From Bowmanella pacifica (GTDB lineage: Bacteria > Pseudomonadota > Gammaproteobacteria > Enterobacterales > Alteromonadaceae), in the NCBI RefSeq assembly GCF_014645355.1, contig NZ_BMLS01000001.1, positions 1,054,001 to 1,118,000 on the forward strand: a stretch of DNA of 64,000 nucleotides, given 5' to 3'. The position numbers and the translations under genes are program-made. Position 1 is the stretch's first letter. Each line of letters starts with the position of its first letter. The notes beneath the pieces were generated by a model. That model was given only the letters and a program-made list of their open reading frames with translations. It made no database searches and had not been told where the DNA came from. Of this stretch, positions 27,612 through 36,468 are shown one piece after another.

Positions 27612-28289
27612 ATGACAACGAATTCAACCGTTAGACGGGCCACTTTGCTCCTTGCCATGGGCGTCGCCGTCCTTGTATCCGGGTGTGCCAGCGAATCATC
27701 ACGGGTTGTAGAAGCCCCCAAAGTGAATAGCTACAACACCGCCTACCAAGGTGAAAAAAGTAAGATATCGGTGGGAAAATTTGCCAACAGATCCAGCTTT
27801 CAGAATGGGCTATTTGCTAATGGTATCGACAGATTAGGGTCTCAGGCAAAGACCACCCTTATCACCCATCTTCAGCAAACCAATAGATTCCGGGTACTTG
27901 ATCGTGAAAACCTCGACGAGTTGGCACAAGAAGCTGACTTTTCAGGCCAGGAAAAATCCTTTTTAGGTGCCAACTTTGTGCTGACCGGCGACGTGACTGA
28001 GTTTGGGCGCAAAGAAGTGGGCGACAAGCAGCTTTTTGGACTGCTGGGTAAAGGCAAGTCACAGATAGCCTATGCCAAGGTCAACTTAAATATCGTTGAC
28101 GTACAAACCTCTGAGGTTGTGTATTCCGTGCAAGGGGCAGGAGAATACAGCTTATCCAATCGTGAAGTGGTTGGCTTTGGCAGTACAGCCAGTTATGACG
28201 CAACACTGAATGGCAAGGTACTGGATCTGGCCATCCGCGAAGCGGTCAACAACTTGATCCTTGGTATTGAGAGTGGTGCCTGGAAGTAA
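27612..28289 (+). CDS. CsgG/HfaB family lipoprotein
   Basis: A lipoprotein signal ends at VSGC (Cys25). The mature part matches the CsgG family: KISVGKFANRSSF, GIDRLGSQAKTTL, RFRVLDREN and GANFVLTGDVTEF. CsgG itself forms the outer-membrane pore that exports curli subunits. This protein is about 50 residues shorter than CsgG and lacks curli neighbours. It sits instead in a three-lipoprotein operon with DUF4810 and DUF799 proteins, a combination found in other Proteobacteria. Pore formation is therefore uncertain. GAGG lies 8 bases before the ATG. Confidence 0.88.
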   Translation: MTTNSTVRRATLLLAMGVAVLVSGCASESSRVVEAPKVNSYNTAYQGEKSKISVGKFANRSSFQNGLFANGIDRLGSQAKTTLITHLQQTNRFRVLDRENLDELAQEADFSGQEKSFLGANFVLTGDVTEFGRKEVGDKQLFGLLGKGKSQIAYAKVNLNIVDVQTSEVVYSVQGAGEYSLSNREVVGFGSTASYDATLNGKVLDLAIREAVNNLILGIESGAWK

Positions 28290-28293
28290 CGCT

Positions 28294-28644
28294 ATGCGGC
28301 TGAAGTTACTAATATTAGCGCCAAGCTTGTTGCTAGGGGCGTGCAAAACCACCGAGCCGCTTTATTACTACGGCAGTTATCCGCAAGCAGTGTATCAGTA
28401 CATTAGCGGCGAATCTTCCGTTAATGAACAAATCTTAAGTTTGCAGCAAACCCTGCATAGCGCAAAAAGCGAAGGCCTGCCCGTGGCACCCGGCATACAC
28501 GCACATTTGGGTATGCTGTATATGCAGATTGGTGATGAAACCGCGGGCTATGAAAACCTGATAACAGAAAAAAACCTCTTCCCAGAGTCAGCTCATTACA
28601 TCGATTTGCTACTGCAAAATAACAAAAGTGGGACGACAAGATGA
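28294..28644 (+). CDS. DUF4810 domain lipoprotein
   Basis: The 116-residue lipoprotein has a signal ending at LGAC. The mature part opens with TTEPLYYYGSYPQAVYQY, the hallmark of DUF4810. The middle resembles a tetratricopeptide-like helical pair (VAPGIHAHLGMLYMQIGDE, then GYENLITEKNLFPES). It begins 4 bases after the CsgG-family stop, and its own stop overlaps the next ATG as ATGA. It is presumably an outer-membrane partner of its two neighbours. Confidence 0.87.
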   Translation: MRLKLLILAPSLLLGACKTTEPLYYYGSYPQAVYQYISGESSVNEQILSLQQTLHSAKSEGLPVAPGIHAHLGMLYMQIGDETAGYENLITEKNLFPESAHYIDLLLQNNKSGTTR

Positions 28645-29315
28645 AGAAACTGGTATTCGGCCTTTTAGCCAGTGCAGCTATGTTGGCAGGCTGCGCATCA
28701 CCGTCTAACAGCCTTGACTATGCGGCATTTGAAAATGCCGCGCCCACTTCCATTTTGGTGCTGCCACCCATTAACAACAGCCCGGAAGTCATGGCACCCT
28801 ATGGCCTGCTGGCACAGATTGCCGCCCCCATTGCCGAGTCCGGATACTATGTGTTTCCTGTGGCTCTGGTGTACAACACCTTTAAAGAAAACGGGCTGAC
28901 CGTAGCCAATGATATTCATGCGGTTGACTATGCAACACTCAAAAGTGTGTTTGGTGCAGATACTGCTCTTTACGTCACAATAGAAGAGTACGGCACCTCT
29001 TACGTGGTGCTGTCCAGCGATACCGTTGTCAGCGCTTCGGCAATATTAGTGGACTTATCAACCGGAGAGCGGTTATGGACCGGCTCGGCCAGGGCCTCCA
29101 GCGCCGAGCAGCGCAGCAGCGATGATCAAAGTTTGGCCGTCATGTTAATAGGAGCGGCGGTAAACCAGATTGTGGAAACCCTAACAGATAAGGGCTTTGA
29201 AATTGCCGGTATCGCGGCTAACCGAATGCTGTCATCCGAGAGCTATAATGGCCTGCTGTATGGCCCTCGTTCACCCAAATACGGCCAGCCTGTGGTAAGT
29301 CAGCGCAAACAATGA
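28641..29315 (+). CDS. DUF799 (GNA1162 family) lipoprotein
   Basis: The 224-residue lipoprotein has a signal ending at LAGC and family motifs ILVLPPINNSPEV, GYYVFPVALV and RLWTGSARASS. Homologues include the meningococcal antigen GNA1162. The fold is related to TolB-N/CsgG-like alpha-beta domains, and a transport-associated role has been proposed. It is the last gene of the CsgG-DUF4810-DUF799 operon and is followed by a hairpin. Confidence 0.88.
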   Translation: MKKLVFGLLASAAMLAGCASPSNSLDYAAFENAAPTSILVLPPINNSPEVMAPYGLLAQIAAPIAESGYYVFPVALVYNTFKENGLTVANDIHAVDYATLKSVFGADTALYVTIEEYGTSYVVLSSDTVVSASAILVDLSTGERLWTGSARASSAEQRSSDDQSLAVMLIGAAVNQIVETLTDKGFEIAGIAANRMLSSESYNGLLYGPRSPKYGQPVVSQRKQ

Positions 29316-29327
29316 TAGTGCATTGCC

Positions 29328-29360
29328 AAACCTGGACGGAGCGCTTCTCCGCCCAGGTTT
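29328..29360. terminator. Terminator between DUF799 gene and gorA
   Basis: AAACCTGG-A-CGGAG and CTCCG-C-CCAGGTTT form a 13-bp stem with one mismatch and a 5-base loop between convergent genes. T runs are short on both strands. Confidence 0.7.
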
Positions 29361-29376
29361 AATCGGCTTTGTAGGT

Positions 29377-30726
29377 TTAGCGCATGGTAACAAACTCTTC
29401 CGCACTGGTGGGGTGAATAGCCACACAGGCATCAAAATCAGCCTTGGTTGCCCCCATTTTGATAGCCACCGCAAAACCCTGCAGAATTTCATCCATACCC
29501 AGGCCGATTCCATGTAGTCCCACAACTTTCTCGTCCGGGCCTGCACAAATCAGTTTCATTCGGGTGATCTGACGGTGGCGGGTAACCGCCGTATACATGG
29601 CCCCAAAACCAGAGTTGTAAACCTTGATATTGTCACGGCCAAATTGCGCTTCGGCCTCAGACTCGGTCAAACCAATGGTGCCGATAGTGGGGTGGCTGAA
29701 TACCACGGTAGGCACCAAATCGTAGTCCATATGGGCCTGTGCCTGGCCATTGAACAGACGCTCTGACAACAAACGCCCGGCCTTAACCGCAACAGGCGTA
29801 AGCTCAATGCGACCGGTATTATCACCTACCGCATAAATGCCCTCGGCGCTGGTGTTTTGGAACTTATCCACTTGGATATAGCCCTGTTGGTTAACCTCAA
29901 CACCGGCCTTGTCCAAGTTTAACTTATCTGTTGCTGGCTCTCTGCCAATGGCCCAAATCAAACAATCTACCTGCAGGCTCTGACCATTTTTAAATGTTAC
30001 GTCTAAAGCGCCATCACCGCGCTTGTCCACCCGCTGTATTTCGCTGTGTGTGTGCAGAGTCGGGCCATGCTCGGCCATGAGCTCAACCAATGTATCGCTT
30101 AGCATAGGGTCAAAACCACGTAATGGTTTCTCTTTTCGTACTGCCAGGTGCGTCTGCGTACCTAAGCCATGTAATACGCCCGCCAGTTCAACCGCGATAT
30201 AACCTGCACCGACTACCAAGGCGCGTTTAGGCTGCTGACGCAAAGCAAAAAAGCCGTCCGAGTCGATACCATATTCCGCCCCTGGTACATCCGGCCAGCT
30301 TGGCCTGCCGCCTGTGGCAATCAGTATATGCTTGCCGCGGTAGTGCTCACCGTTCACCTCGACGGTGTTGGCATCCACAAACCGGCCAAAGCCTTCAATA
30401 CGCGTGATGCCGTTATTCCCTAGCACTCTGTCATAAGAGCCATGGATACGTTCAATATAGGCCTCACGGCTGTCTACCAACGTCTTCCAATTGAACTCAT
30501 TCAAGGTCAGATCAAAACCATAATCTGGCGCATAAAGCTTAATAGCCTCGGCGACTTGGGCACCAAACCACATGGCTTTTTTAGGTACACAACCTACATT
30601 CACGCAGGTTCCACCTATTTTGTTGGCTTCAATTAGCGCCACCTTAGCGCCATGACTAGCCGCGCGGTTGGCCGAGGCGATACCCCCACTGCCACCGCCT
30701 ATACAGATATAGTCAAATTCTTGCAT
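29377..30726 (-). CDS. gorA: Glutathione-disulfide reductase
   Basis: The flavoenzyme reduces GSSG with NADPH in the cytoplasm. The 449-residue protein has an FAD-binding N-terminus ([14 protein letters not shown]) and the redox-active disulfide [13 protein letters not shown]. The NADPH site reads [17 protein letters not shown], and R residues follow in [11 protein letters not shown]. The C-terminal dimer interface ends [14 protein letters not shown] with the catalytic His-Pro-Thr. Length and motifs are typical. Confidence 0.96.
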   Translation of the reverse strand: MQEFDYICIGGGSGGIASANRAASHGAKVALIEANKIGGTCVNVGCVPKKAMWFGAQVAEAIKLYAPDYGFDLTLNEFNWKTLVDSREAYIERIHGSYDRVLGNNGITRIEGFGRFVDANTVEVNGEHYRGKHILIATGGRPSWPDVPGAEYGIDSDGFFALRQQPKRALVVGAGYIAVELAGVLHGLGTQTHLAVRKEKPLRGFDPMLSDTLVELMAEHGPTLHTHSEIQRVDKRGDGALDVTFKNGQSLQVDCLIWAIGREPATDKLNLDKAGVEVNQQGYIQVDKFQNTSAEGIYAVGDNTGRIELTPVAVKAGRLLSERLFNGQAQAHMDYDLVPTVVFSHPTIGTIGLTESEAEAQFGRDNIKVYNSGFGAMYTAVTRHRQITRMKLICAGPDEKVVGLHGIGLGMDEILQGFAVAIKMGATKADFDACVAIHPTSAEEFVTMR

Positions 30727-30883
30727 ATGCTTTGCTCTTCTCCCAGATTCAGTGATTCTGCCAAATTGCCATTCAATTGTCAGAAATGAATAGACAGGCT
30801 AAACCGGTTTTGGCTTACAAAGTGGGTTAGGCTTGAGTGGTTAACAAGCAATTTGATCTCGCGCAAAAATCATGCACTTTTGA

Positions 30884-30912
30884 CTTGATGAACCCTTCTG
30901 GCGCCCCTATTT
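30884..30912 (+). promoter_or_regulatory. Sigma-32-type heat shock promoter of the hsp20 gene
   Basis: CTTGATG (30884-30890), 13 bases, then CCCCTATTT (30904-30912) closely match the sigma-32 consensus (CTTGAAA ... CCCCATNT). It ends 34 bases before the start codon of a small heat shock protein. Confidence 0.75.
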
Positions 30913-30946
30913 TTTATCTGCAATGGCAAACAAACTGGAGGTGTAT

Positions 30947-31405
30947 ATGAGCTTTTTCCCAAGTCTTTTCGGCCACCAGAAACCTGAGGCAGTGACCTCA
31001 CTGCGCAGCCGTTTAGATAACGTATTTGACGACTTTTTTAAGGACTGGCCACAAGCCGCTGATGCTAAGTGGCTAAGGCCTGCCGTCGATGTTGCTGAAA
31101 CCAAAGAAGCACTGGAAGTCAAAGTTGATTTACCTGATATGAATCGGGAAGATATTCAGCTTGAATTACATGGCGACCAACTCTTGATCCAAGGTGAAAA
31201 GCAGTTCAAAAAAGAAGATAAGGATGACAAAGGCTACCACCTGATGGAACGCGCTTACGGTTCCTTCCGAAGGGTCATTCCATTGCCCTTTACCCTGAGT
31301 GACAGCAGTGAGGTGAAAGCCAGCTATGACAAAGGCGTACTGACCGTGTTGTTGCCAAAACCGGCAGGTGAACAAGTTAACAGCAAGCGCATCGACATTA
31401 AGTAA
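30947..31405 (+). CDS. Hsp20/alpha-crystallin family small heat shock protein
   Basis: The 152-residue ATP-independent chaperone holds unfolding proteins. The alpha-crystallin domain spans about residues 45-135, with VDLPDMNREDIQLEL and the closing strand GVLTVLLPKP. The C-terminal tail ends with an IxI motif in RIDIK, used for oligomer assembly. ATG 30947 has GGAGG five bases upstream. Expression is probably heat-inducible from the sigma-32-like promoter, and a strong terminator follows. Confidence 0.95.
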   Translation: MSFFPSLFGHQKPEAVTSLRSRLDNVFDDFFKDWPQAADAKWLRPAVDVAETKEALEVKVDLPDMNREDIQLELHGDQLLIQGEKQFKKEDKDDKGYHLMERAYGSFRRVIPLPFTLSDSSEVKASYDKGVLTVLLPKPAGEQVNSKRIDIK

Positions 31406-31420
31406 ATGTGTAAAGCAAAG

Positions 31421-31448
31421 AAACAGGCGCTCCTCGCGCCTGTTTTTT
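31421..31448 (+). terminator. Intrinsic terminator of hsp20
   Basis: AAACAGGCGC, loop TCCTC and GCGCCTGTTT form a perfect 10-bp stem followed by further T residues, 16 bases after the stop codon. Confidence 0.95.
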
Positions 31449-31517
31449 TAGCTAGGGGCTTGAGTTCTGGTCAGCCAACCTTATCTTGTCAATATTCAAT
31501 GCAGACAGGATCCTTCC

Positions 31518-33542
31518 ATGAGCGACACGCTTTTACCGGTATTTTCAGCCATTAAACCCAGCGACATTCAGCCACGGGTCGAACAAGCCATTGCCCATTG
31601 TAAGGCCGAGATCGAGCGCTTAGTTACCCAGTCAACTTTCACCTGGGACAACCTGGTGGCGCCGCTGGATGAAGCGGACGATAAGCTGAGCCGTTATTGG
31701 TCGCCGGTATCCCATATGAACTCGGTGGTCAGCAATGATGAACTGCGCGAAGCCCATGATGCCTGTTTGCCACTTTTGTCTGATTACGGCACTTGGGTAG
31801 GTCAGCATGAAGGTCTGTACCGTGCTTATAAAGCCATTCGTGAAGGCGAGGAGTATCCTCAATTAACGGACGCGCAGCGCAAAGTCATTGATAACGCCCT
31901 GCGCGACTTTGAGTTATCCGGCATCGCCTTGCCCAAGGACAAACAGCAACGTTTTGCCGAAATTCAAAGCCGTTTGTCTGATTTATCCAGCAAATTCAGC
32001 AATAACCTGATGGATGCCACCCTGGGTTGGACCAAACATATTCAAAACCAGGACGAGCTCGCTGGCCTACCAGAGTCTGCCTTGGAAGCGGCGGCGCAGG
32101 CGGCCAAACAAAAAGATCTGCAAGGCTGGTTATTCACCCTGGATATTCCCAGCTACTTGCCTGTGATGATGTATGCTGATAACCGCGAACTGCGTGAAGA
32201 AATGTATCAGGCCTACAGCACCCGCGCCTCTGACCAGGGCCCTAATGCAGGTAAATGGGACAACAGCGCCATTATGGAAGAAACCCTGACCCTGCGTCAG
32301 GAACTCGCACAGTTGCTGGGTTTTGACACTTATGCCAAGCGTTCGCTGGCGACCAAAATGGCCGAGTCCACCGAGCAGGTTATCGGCTTTTTGGACGACT
32401 TGGCCACACGCTCCAAGCCCCAGGCGCAGGCCGACCTGGCCGAATTACGCGAATTTGCTCAGGAAGCCTATGGTGTCAACCATCTGCAAGCCTGGGATCT
32501 GGCCTATTACAGCGAAAAGCTCAAAGAAGACAGATACGCCATATCCGATGAACAATTGCGCCCTTATTTCCCCGAGCACAAAGTGGTCAGCGGCTTGTTT
32601 GAAGTAGTCAAACGTTTGTACGGTCTGCGTATTGCAAAGCGCGATGGTGTGGATGTCTGGCATCAAGATGTGCGCTTCTTTGATATCTTCGACAAGAACG
32701 ACGAACTGCGCGGTAGCTTCTATCTGGATCTTTATGCCCGCGCCCACAAGCGTGGCGGCGCCTGGATGGATGTTTGTTTAGACAGACGCATGCTGGATGG
32801 CGGCGAAGTGCAAAACCCAGTGGCTTACCTGACTTGTAACTTCAATGGTCCGGTGGGGGATAAACCAGCGCTCTTTACCCATGACGAAGTCGTCACCTTA
32901 TTCCATGAGTTCGGCCATGGTATTCACCATATGCTGACCAAAGTGGCAGCCAGCGGCGTTGCCGGAATCAACGGTGTGCCCTGGGATGCGGTAGAGCTGC
33001 CCAGCCAGTTTCTGGAAAACTGGTGCTGGGAAGAACAAGCCCTGAGCTTTATCTCCGGTCACTATCAAAGCGGCGAGCCATTGCCCAAGGAATTGCTGGA
33101 TAAAATGCTGGCAGCCCGTAACTTCCAGTCTGCCATGCAGATGGTCAGGCAGTTGGAGTTCAGCCTGTTTGACTTCCATTTACACCAAGATTATCAGCCG
33201 GGACAAAGTGGTCAGGTGCAACAGGTACTGGACCGAGTGCGTCAGCAGGTGTCTGTGGTGATCCCGCCCAGTTTTAATCGCTTCCAGCACAGTTTCGGCC
33301 ATATTTTTGCCGGTGGCTATGCGGCAGGCTACTACAGCTACAAGTGGGCAGAAGTACTGTCAGCCGATGCCTTCTCGCGTTTTGAAGAGGAAGGTATTTT
33401 TAACCCACGCACCGGCGAAGACTTCCTCACTCATATTCTGGAAATGGGTGGTAGCAAAGAGCCGATGGAACTGTTCGTGGCGTTTCGTGGCCGTGAGCCA
33501 CAAGTAGATGCCTTGCTACGCCACAGCGGTATTGGTGACTAA
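31518..33542 (+). CDS. prlC: Oligopeptidase A (M3 metallopeptidase)
   Basis: This cytoplasmic zinc peptidase degrades short peptides, including cleaved signal peptides. The 674-residue protein carries the M3 signature LFHEFGHGIHHML, with both zinc His ligands and the catalytic Glu; the third ligand Glu lies in FLENW downstream. The C-terminal RQLEFSLFDFHLH and GYAAGYYSYKWAEVLSADAF segments are typical of PrlC. It is preceded and followed by non-coding hairpins and appears monocistronic. Confidence 0.96.
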   Translation: MSDTLLPVFSAIKPSDIQPRVEQAIAHCKAEIERLVTQSTFTWDNLVAPLDEADDKLSRYWSPVSHMNSVVSNDELREAHDACLPLLSDYGTWVGQHEGLYRAYKAIREGEEYPQLTDAQRKVIDNALRDFELSGIALPKDKQQRFAEIQSRLSDLSSKFSNNLMDATLGWTKHIQNQDELAGLPESALEAAAQAAKQKDLQGWLFTLDIPSYLPVMMYADNRELREEMYQAYSTRASDQGPNAGKWDNSAIMEETLTLRQELAQLLGFDTYAKRSLATKMAESTEQVIGFLDDLATRSKPQAQADLAELREFAQEAYGVNHLQAWDLAYYSEKLKEDRYAISDEQLRPYFPEHKVVSGLFEVVKRLYGLRIAKRDGVDVWHQDVRFFDIFDKNDELRGSFYLDLYARAHKRGGAWMDVCLDRRMLDGGEVQNPVAYLTCNFNGPVGDKPALFTHDEVVTLFHEFGHGIHHMLTKVAASGVAGINGVPWDAVELPSQFLENWCWEEQALSFISGHYQSGEPLPKELLDKMLAARNFQSAMQMVRQLEFSLFDFHLHQDYQPGQSGQVQQVLDRVRQQVSVVIPPSFNRFQHSFGHIFAGGYAAGYYSYKWAEVLSADAFSRFEEEGIFNPRTGEDFLTHILEMGGSKEPMELFVAFRGREPQVDALLRHSGIGD

Positions 33543-33555
33543 TCAGTTAAACCTG

Positions 33556-33592
33556 GTTGGCAGCTTGCTGGTTATCCGGCCTAGCTGCCAAC
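33556..33592 (+). terminator. Hairpin after prlC
   Basis: GTTGGCAGCT (33556-33565) and AGCTGCCAAC (33583-33592) form a perfect 10-bp stem around a 17-base loop, 14 bases after the stop. There is no T run after it, so termination may be weak. Confidence 0.45.
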
Positions 33593-33641
33593 TGTATACA
33601 GCTTATTAGTTCAACGCCTGTTCCTATTACTAGAGGCCCAT

Positions 33642-34340
33642 ATGGAATTTCAAGGTGAAACTTTCGCGGCACTGTATCAGCGCGCCTGCGAGCGAAAAGG
33701 CGGAGAGCAAGCCCTTGAGGCTATGTTGGGCAAGCCTAAGTCCGCTGATGAACTTAGAACAGTCGGTGATGATCGCTTCTTAGCTGAATTCAGCAAAAAG
33801 ATCTTTCAATCCGGCTTTGTCTGGCGCGTGGTGGAGCAAAAATGGCCGGCCTTTGAGGAGTGCTTCTTCGGCTTTGATATCGACAAAGTTCTGCTGATGC
33901 CTGATGAAATGCTGGAGCGTAAAGCCGCCAATCCCGAGATCATCCGTAACTTCAACAAAGTGAAAACCATTCGCGACAACGCCCTGATGATAGATGCCGT
34001 GCGTAAGCAGCATGGCAGTTTTGGTAACTTTGTCGCCGACTGGCCGGGGGAAGATATTATCGGCCTGTGGGAATATCTGAAAAAACACGGCGCGCGTTTG
34101 GGCGGTAATACCGGCCCATATGCCCTGCGTTTTATAGGTAAAGACACCTTCCTGCTCAGCCAGGATGTAGAAAGCTACCTGCGTGCACACAAGCTTATCG
34201 ACGGCGGTCTCACCAGTAAACGTAACCTGGCGATTATTCAGAACTACTTTAATCAGTTAGCAAAGCAAAGCGGCCGTTCGCTGCAGGAGCTTAGCCGGAT
34301 TATTGCTTTTGGTGTGGGGGATAACAATCTGATAAGTTGA
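33642..34340 (+). CDS. DNA-3-methyladenine glycosylase I family protein
   Basis: The 232-residue protein matches the Tag/PF03352 family of base excision repair glycosylases, which remove 3-methyladenine. Typical segments are FSKKIFQSGFVWRVVEQKWPAFEE near residues 47-70, NPEIIRNFNKVKTIRDNA and GGNTGPYALRFIGKDTF. It lacks the N-terminal Cys and C-terminal zinc ligands of E. coli Tag, so it belongs to a zinc-less branch. It lies 99 bases downstream of prlC. Confidence 0.85.
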   Translation: MEFQGETFAALYQRACERKGGEQALEAMLGKPKSADELRTVGDDRFLAEFSKKIFQSGFVWRVVEQKWPAFEECFFGFDIDKVLLMPDEMLERKAANPEIIRNFNKVKTIRDNALMIDAVRKQHGSFGNFVADWPGEDIIGLWEYLKKHGARLGGNTGPYALRFIGKDTFLLSQDVESYLRAHKLIDGGLTSKRNLAIIQNYFNQLAKQSGRSLQELSRIIAFGVGDNNLIS

Positions 34341-34395
34341 GACTAAATTGCCATTCTCTTCGTTTCTGAGTAACTTAGAAAAATAAGGAGATACT

Positions 34396-34899
34396 ATGAA
34401 AGCAATTTACTTAATCATTTTGTTAGTCTTCACAGCATCCTGTGCAAACAAACAATCTGGCACTACACCTCCCCCAAACAGCAATCTAATCACTACAAAC
34501 ATTGTATTACAGCCAATTAAGATCACTGAAGCCGATTCATTAGAAAAGGTTAAAAAAGAATGCACTGTAATTGACACGCTGAATCACTCTCTGAAATCAA
34601 ACTCAGAAGATTATAACTTGAATTTCATCATCAGTGATGATGTAAGCAATCCGCTTAACAAGGAATGGACCGTTGATATCAAAATAACTGAACTGGTCTC
34701 GCATCAATGGAAATTTATGTCTGTCCGACCTAGTTCTGTCGCGACTTTTGAAATTAGTTTGCACCGGCAAGGGGAAAGTTCTCGCAACGTAGTAAAAACT
34801 ATTGGGTCGGGAGTTGCATTAGGGGCTTGTGATAGATTGGAAAAAATTGCAACTGCTGCTGGTATATTTACTAATAAGTGGATTTCCAAGCAAATCTAA
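34396..34899 (+). CDS. Hypothetical lipoprotein
   Basis: The 167-residue protein has a lipoprotein signal ending TASC (Cys16) and no recognised domain. The mature part has two further Cys residues (KKECTV and LGACDRLEK) that could form a disulfide. AAGGAG lies 8 bases before the ATG, so expression is likely. The gene is clearly more AT-rich than its neighbours, suggesting recent acquisition or relaxed selection. It converges on the long aryl polyene operon across a terminator. Function unknown. Confidence 0.7.
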   Translation: MKAIYLIILLVFTASCANKQSGTTPPPNSNLITTNIVLQPIKITEADSLEKVKKECTVIDTLNHSLKSNSEDYNLNFIISDDVSNPLNKEWTVDIKITELVSHQWKFMSVRPSSVATFEISLHRQGESSRNVVKTIGSGVALGACDRLEKIATAAGIFTNKWISKQI

Positions 34900-34998
34900 A
34901 AATATTTGTATGAAGGGAGTTGGACTTGGCAGACGTCGATTTTCAAATTAAACGTCAGTTAATTTCCCTCATGAAAATCCTAATCAGTCGAAAAATAG

Positions 34999-35034
34999 GG
35001 CTTAAATACACTGCCAGACTGGTGTATTTAAGCC
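34999..35034 (-). terminator. Intrinsic terminator at the end of the aryl polyene operon
   Basis: GGCTTAAATACAC and GTGTATTTAAGCC form a perfect 13-bp stem with a 10-base loop. On the minus strand it is followed by CTATTTTTCG. It lies 6 bases beyond the stop codon of the last minus-strand gene. Confidence 0.8.
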
Positions 35035-35040
35035 AGTCTA

Positions 35041-36000
35041 TTATAGATAGAGATCAATAATTTCCGTACTCCAGAGTTCTTCTTTGGAGTCTTGACCTTC
35101 TAATTCCATCTTTTTAGCATGCAAAAAAGCCGTCGCTTCTTCCCCTCCGATATCACCAATAGACTTCAAAGCCATAGCGCGGTCTGTCCACGTTTTTGCA
35201 GACTTGGCTAAATCTTTCAGCAGTACAAGTGATGCCTGATCTTTGAGTATCCCTAGAGAGGAAATAGCTGCCATTCTGACGTACTCATCGTCAGACTTGG
35301 TTAGGTCTCGTAAATAAGTTGCGGCCTTAATATTGTTACTAAAACCCAGCTCATAAACATCCAGATAACTGAGTTCCTTATTTGCCTGATTAGACAGCCT
35401 AGCAATTAAGGCCGAAACTTCATTGTCCGACAGTTTAGCTGAATATAGGTTTGCACTTAATTTTGCAGAAAACTCTTTAATCAACAGTTCCAAAGGTTCG
35501 TTAAGTGTAGGATTGATAATTTCATCAAATGACCAAACTGGTACTTTTCCTCTTTTGATGAAAACCGCAACTCTCTCCTTTTGACCATTATTGACAATGT
35601 CAGCACTGAGCATAGTTAAGGTGATGAATGGAGTATAAGCATTGGTACGATGGTTCTTCATCACAAGCTTGTTAATATTCACATCTGCAATTTCAGACTC
35701 TGCAAGCTTAATATCTATGCCTCTTGCTTGAATTTCTCTGATGGTGTGGTCTTTCACAAACTGGATGGAATCAAATTGTTTTCCATCAAGAACAAGATCA
35801 GCTTTGAGTACACCTGTTGAAAAAGAGGAAGCCGACTCACGCTTATCCGAAAATGACAGTTCTAAAGATGACTTAGCATTGAATACTTGATAAGGCATAT
35901 TAGATTGGCTCGGACTTTTCACTACATAGCTGGATGGTGCACATCCAACGGACAACAGTACAAAAGCGGAAATCGACAGTATCTTATTTATTTTTATCAT
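35041..36000 (-). CDS. HEAT-repeat lipoprotein, last gene of the aryl polyene region
   Basis: The 319-residue protein has a lipoprotein signal ending SVGC (Cys20). The N-terminal 180 residues are beta-rich and unrecognised. The C-terminal part shows helical repeats such as YVRMAAISSLGILKD and DRAMALKSIGDIG, typical of HEAT/PBS-lyase-like scaffolds. It starts 34 bases after the preceding gene on the same strand, the widest gap in the run, so it may be cotranscribed. It is AT-rich relative to the ape genes. A role in the envelope with its neighbours is inference only. Confidence 0.7.
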   Translation of the reverse strand: MIKINKILSISAFVLLSVGCAPSSYVVKSPSQSNMPYQVFNAKSSLELSFSDKRESASSFSTGVLKADLVLDGKQFDSIQFVKDHTIREIQARGIDIKLAESEIADVNINKLVMKNHRTNAYTPFITLTMLSADIVNNGQKERVAVFIKRGKVPVWSFDEIINPTLNEPLELLIKEFSAKLSANLYSAKLSDNEVSALIARLSNQANKELSYLDVYELGFSNNIKAATYLRDLTKSDDEYVRMAAISSLGILKDQASLVLLKDLAKSAKTWTDRAMALKSIGDIGGEEATAFLHAKKMELEGQDSKEELWSTEIIDLYL

Positions 36001-36034
36001 TATACTTCCCTGATGGTTTCAATTGGAAAAGAGA

Positions 36035-36466
36035 CTATAACTTAACTATGTCACCTTTCAACGCGACACCTGCGACAAAAGTACCAGCTCCGCATTCAAA
36101 CTGTTCGGAACTGGCGTATTCCTGATGCTTGTAGTTAGACTTAATGTTAACCACGGCATTCATACCTTCCTTCCTGGCTCTTTCCTGCAGCACTTTTAAT
36201 GCTGACAACAAGACCCATTCACAGGCTTCTTTATCCGACTTGTTAAAGGCATTGGTTTTGCGACTGGTGGTCACTTCGCCCCAGGTTTCCTTAATGGCGT
36301 TGTGTTGCTGACCAGCAAAATACACAGGAACATCCAGCAACACCTCCTTGGCTTTACTTGAAGACAAGAAAGGTTCCAGGTCAAATCTGACTCTGTCATC
36401 TCTGGCTTGCGCGGCAAAAGAGCTGGTCAGAGCCGCTACAGCGGCGATATAGGCAATCGTTTTCAT
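36035..36466 (-). CDS. Small periplasmic protein of unknown function
   Basis: The 143-residue protein has a Sec signal peptide (MKTIAYIAAVAALTSSFAAQA) and a mature domain with CEWVLLSALKVLQERARKEGMNAVVNIKSNY. This is reminiscent of YbjQ/DUF74-like alpha-beta folds and of proteins often mislabelled as excinuclease ATPase subunits. Two Cys residues (CEW and FECGAG) may pair. AGAGGAAG lies 6 bases before the ATG. It starts 2 bases after the MipA/OmpV stop, so it is in the same transcript. Function unknown. Confidence 0.75.
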   Translation of the reverse strand: MKTIAYIAAVAALTSSFAAQARDDRVRFDLEPFLSSSKAKEVLLDVPVYFAGQQHNAIKETWGEVTTSRKTNAFNKSDKEACEWVLLSALKVLQERARKEGMNAVVNIKSNYKHQEYASSEQFECGAGTFVAGVALKGDIVKL

Positions 36467-36468
36467 GA

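Noticed and set aside
27612-28289. Curli secretion system
   Set aside because: Only a CsgG-family protein is present. No csgA, csgB, csgE or csgF-like genes lie near it.
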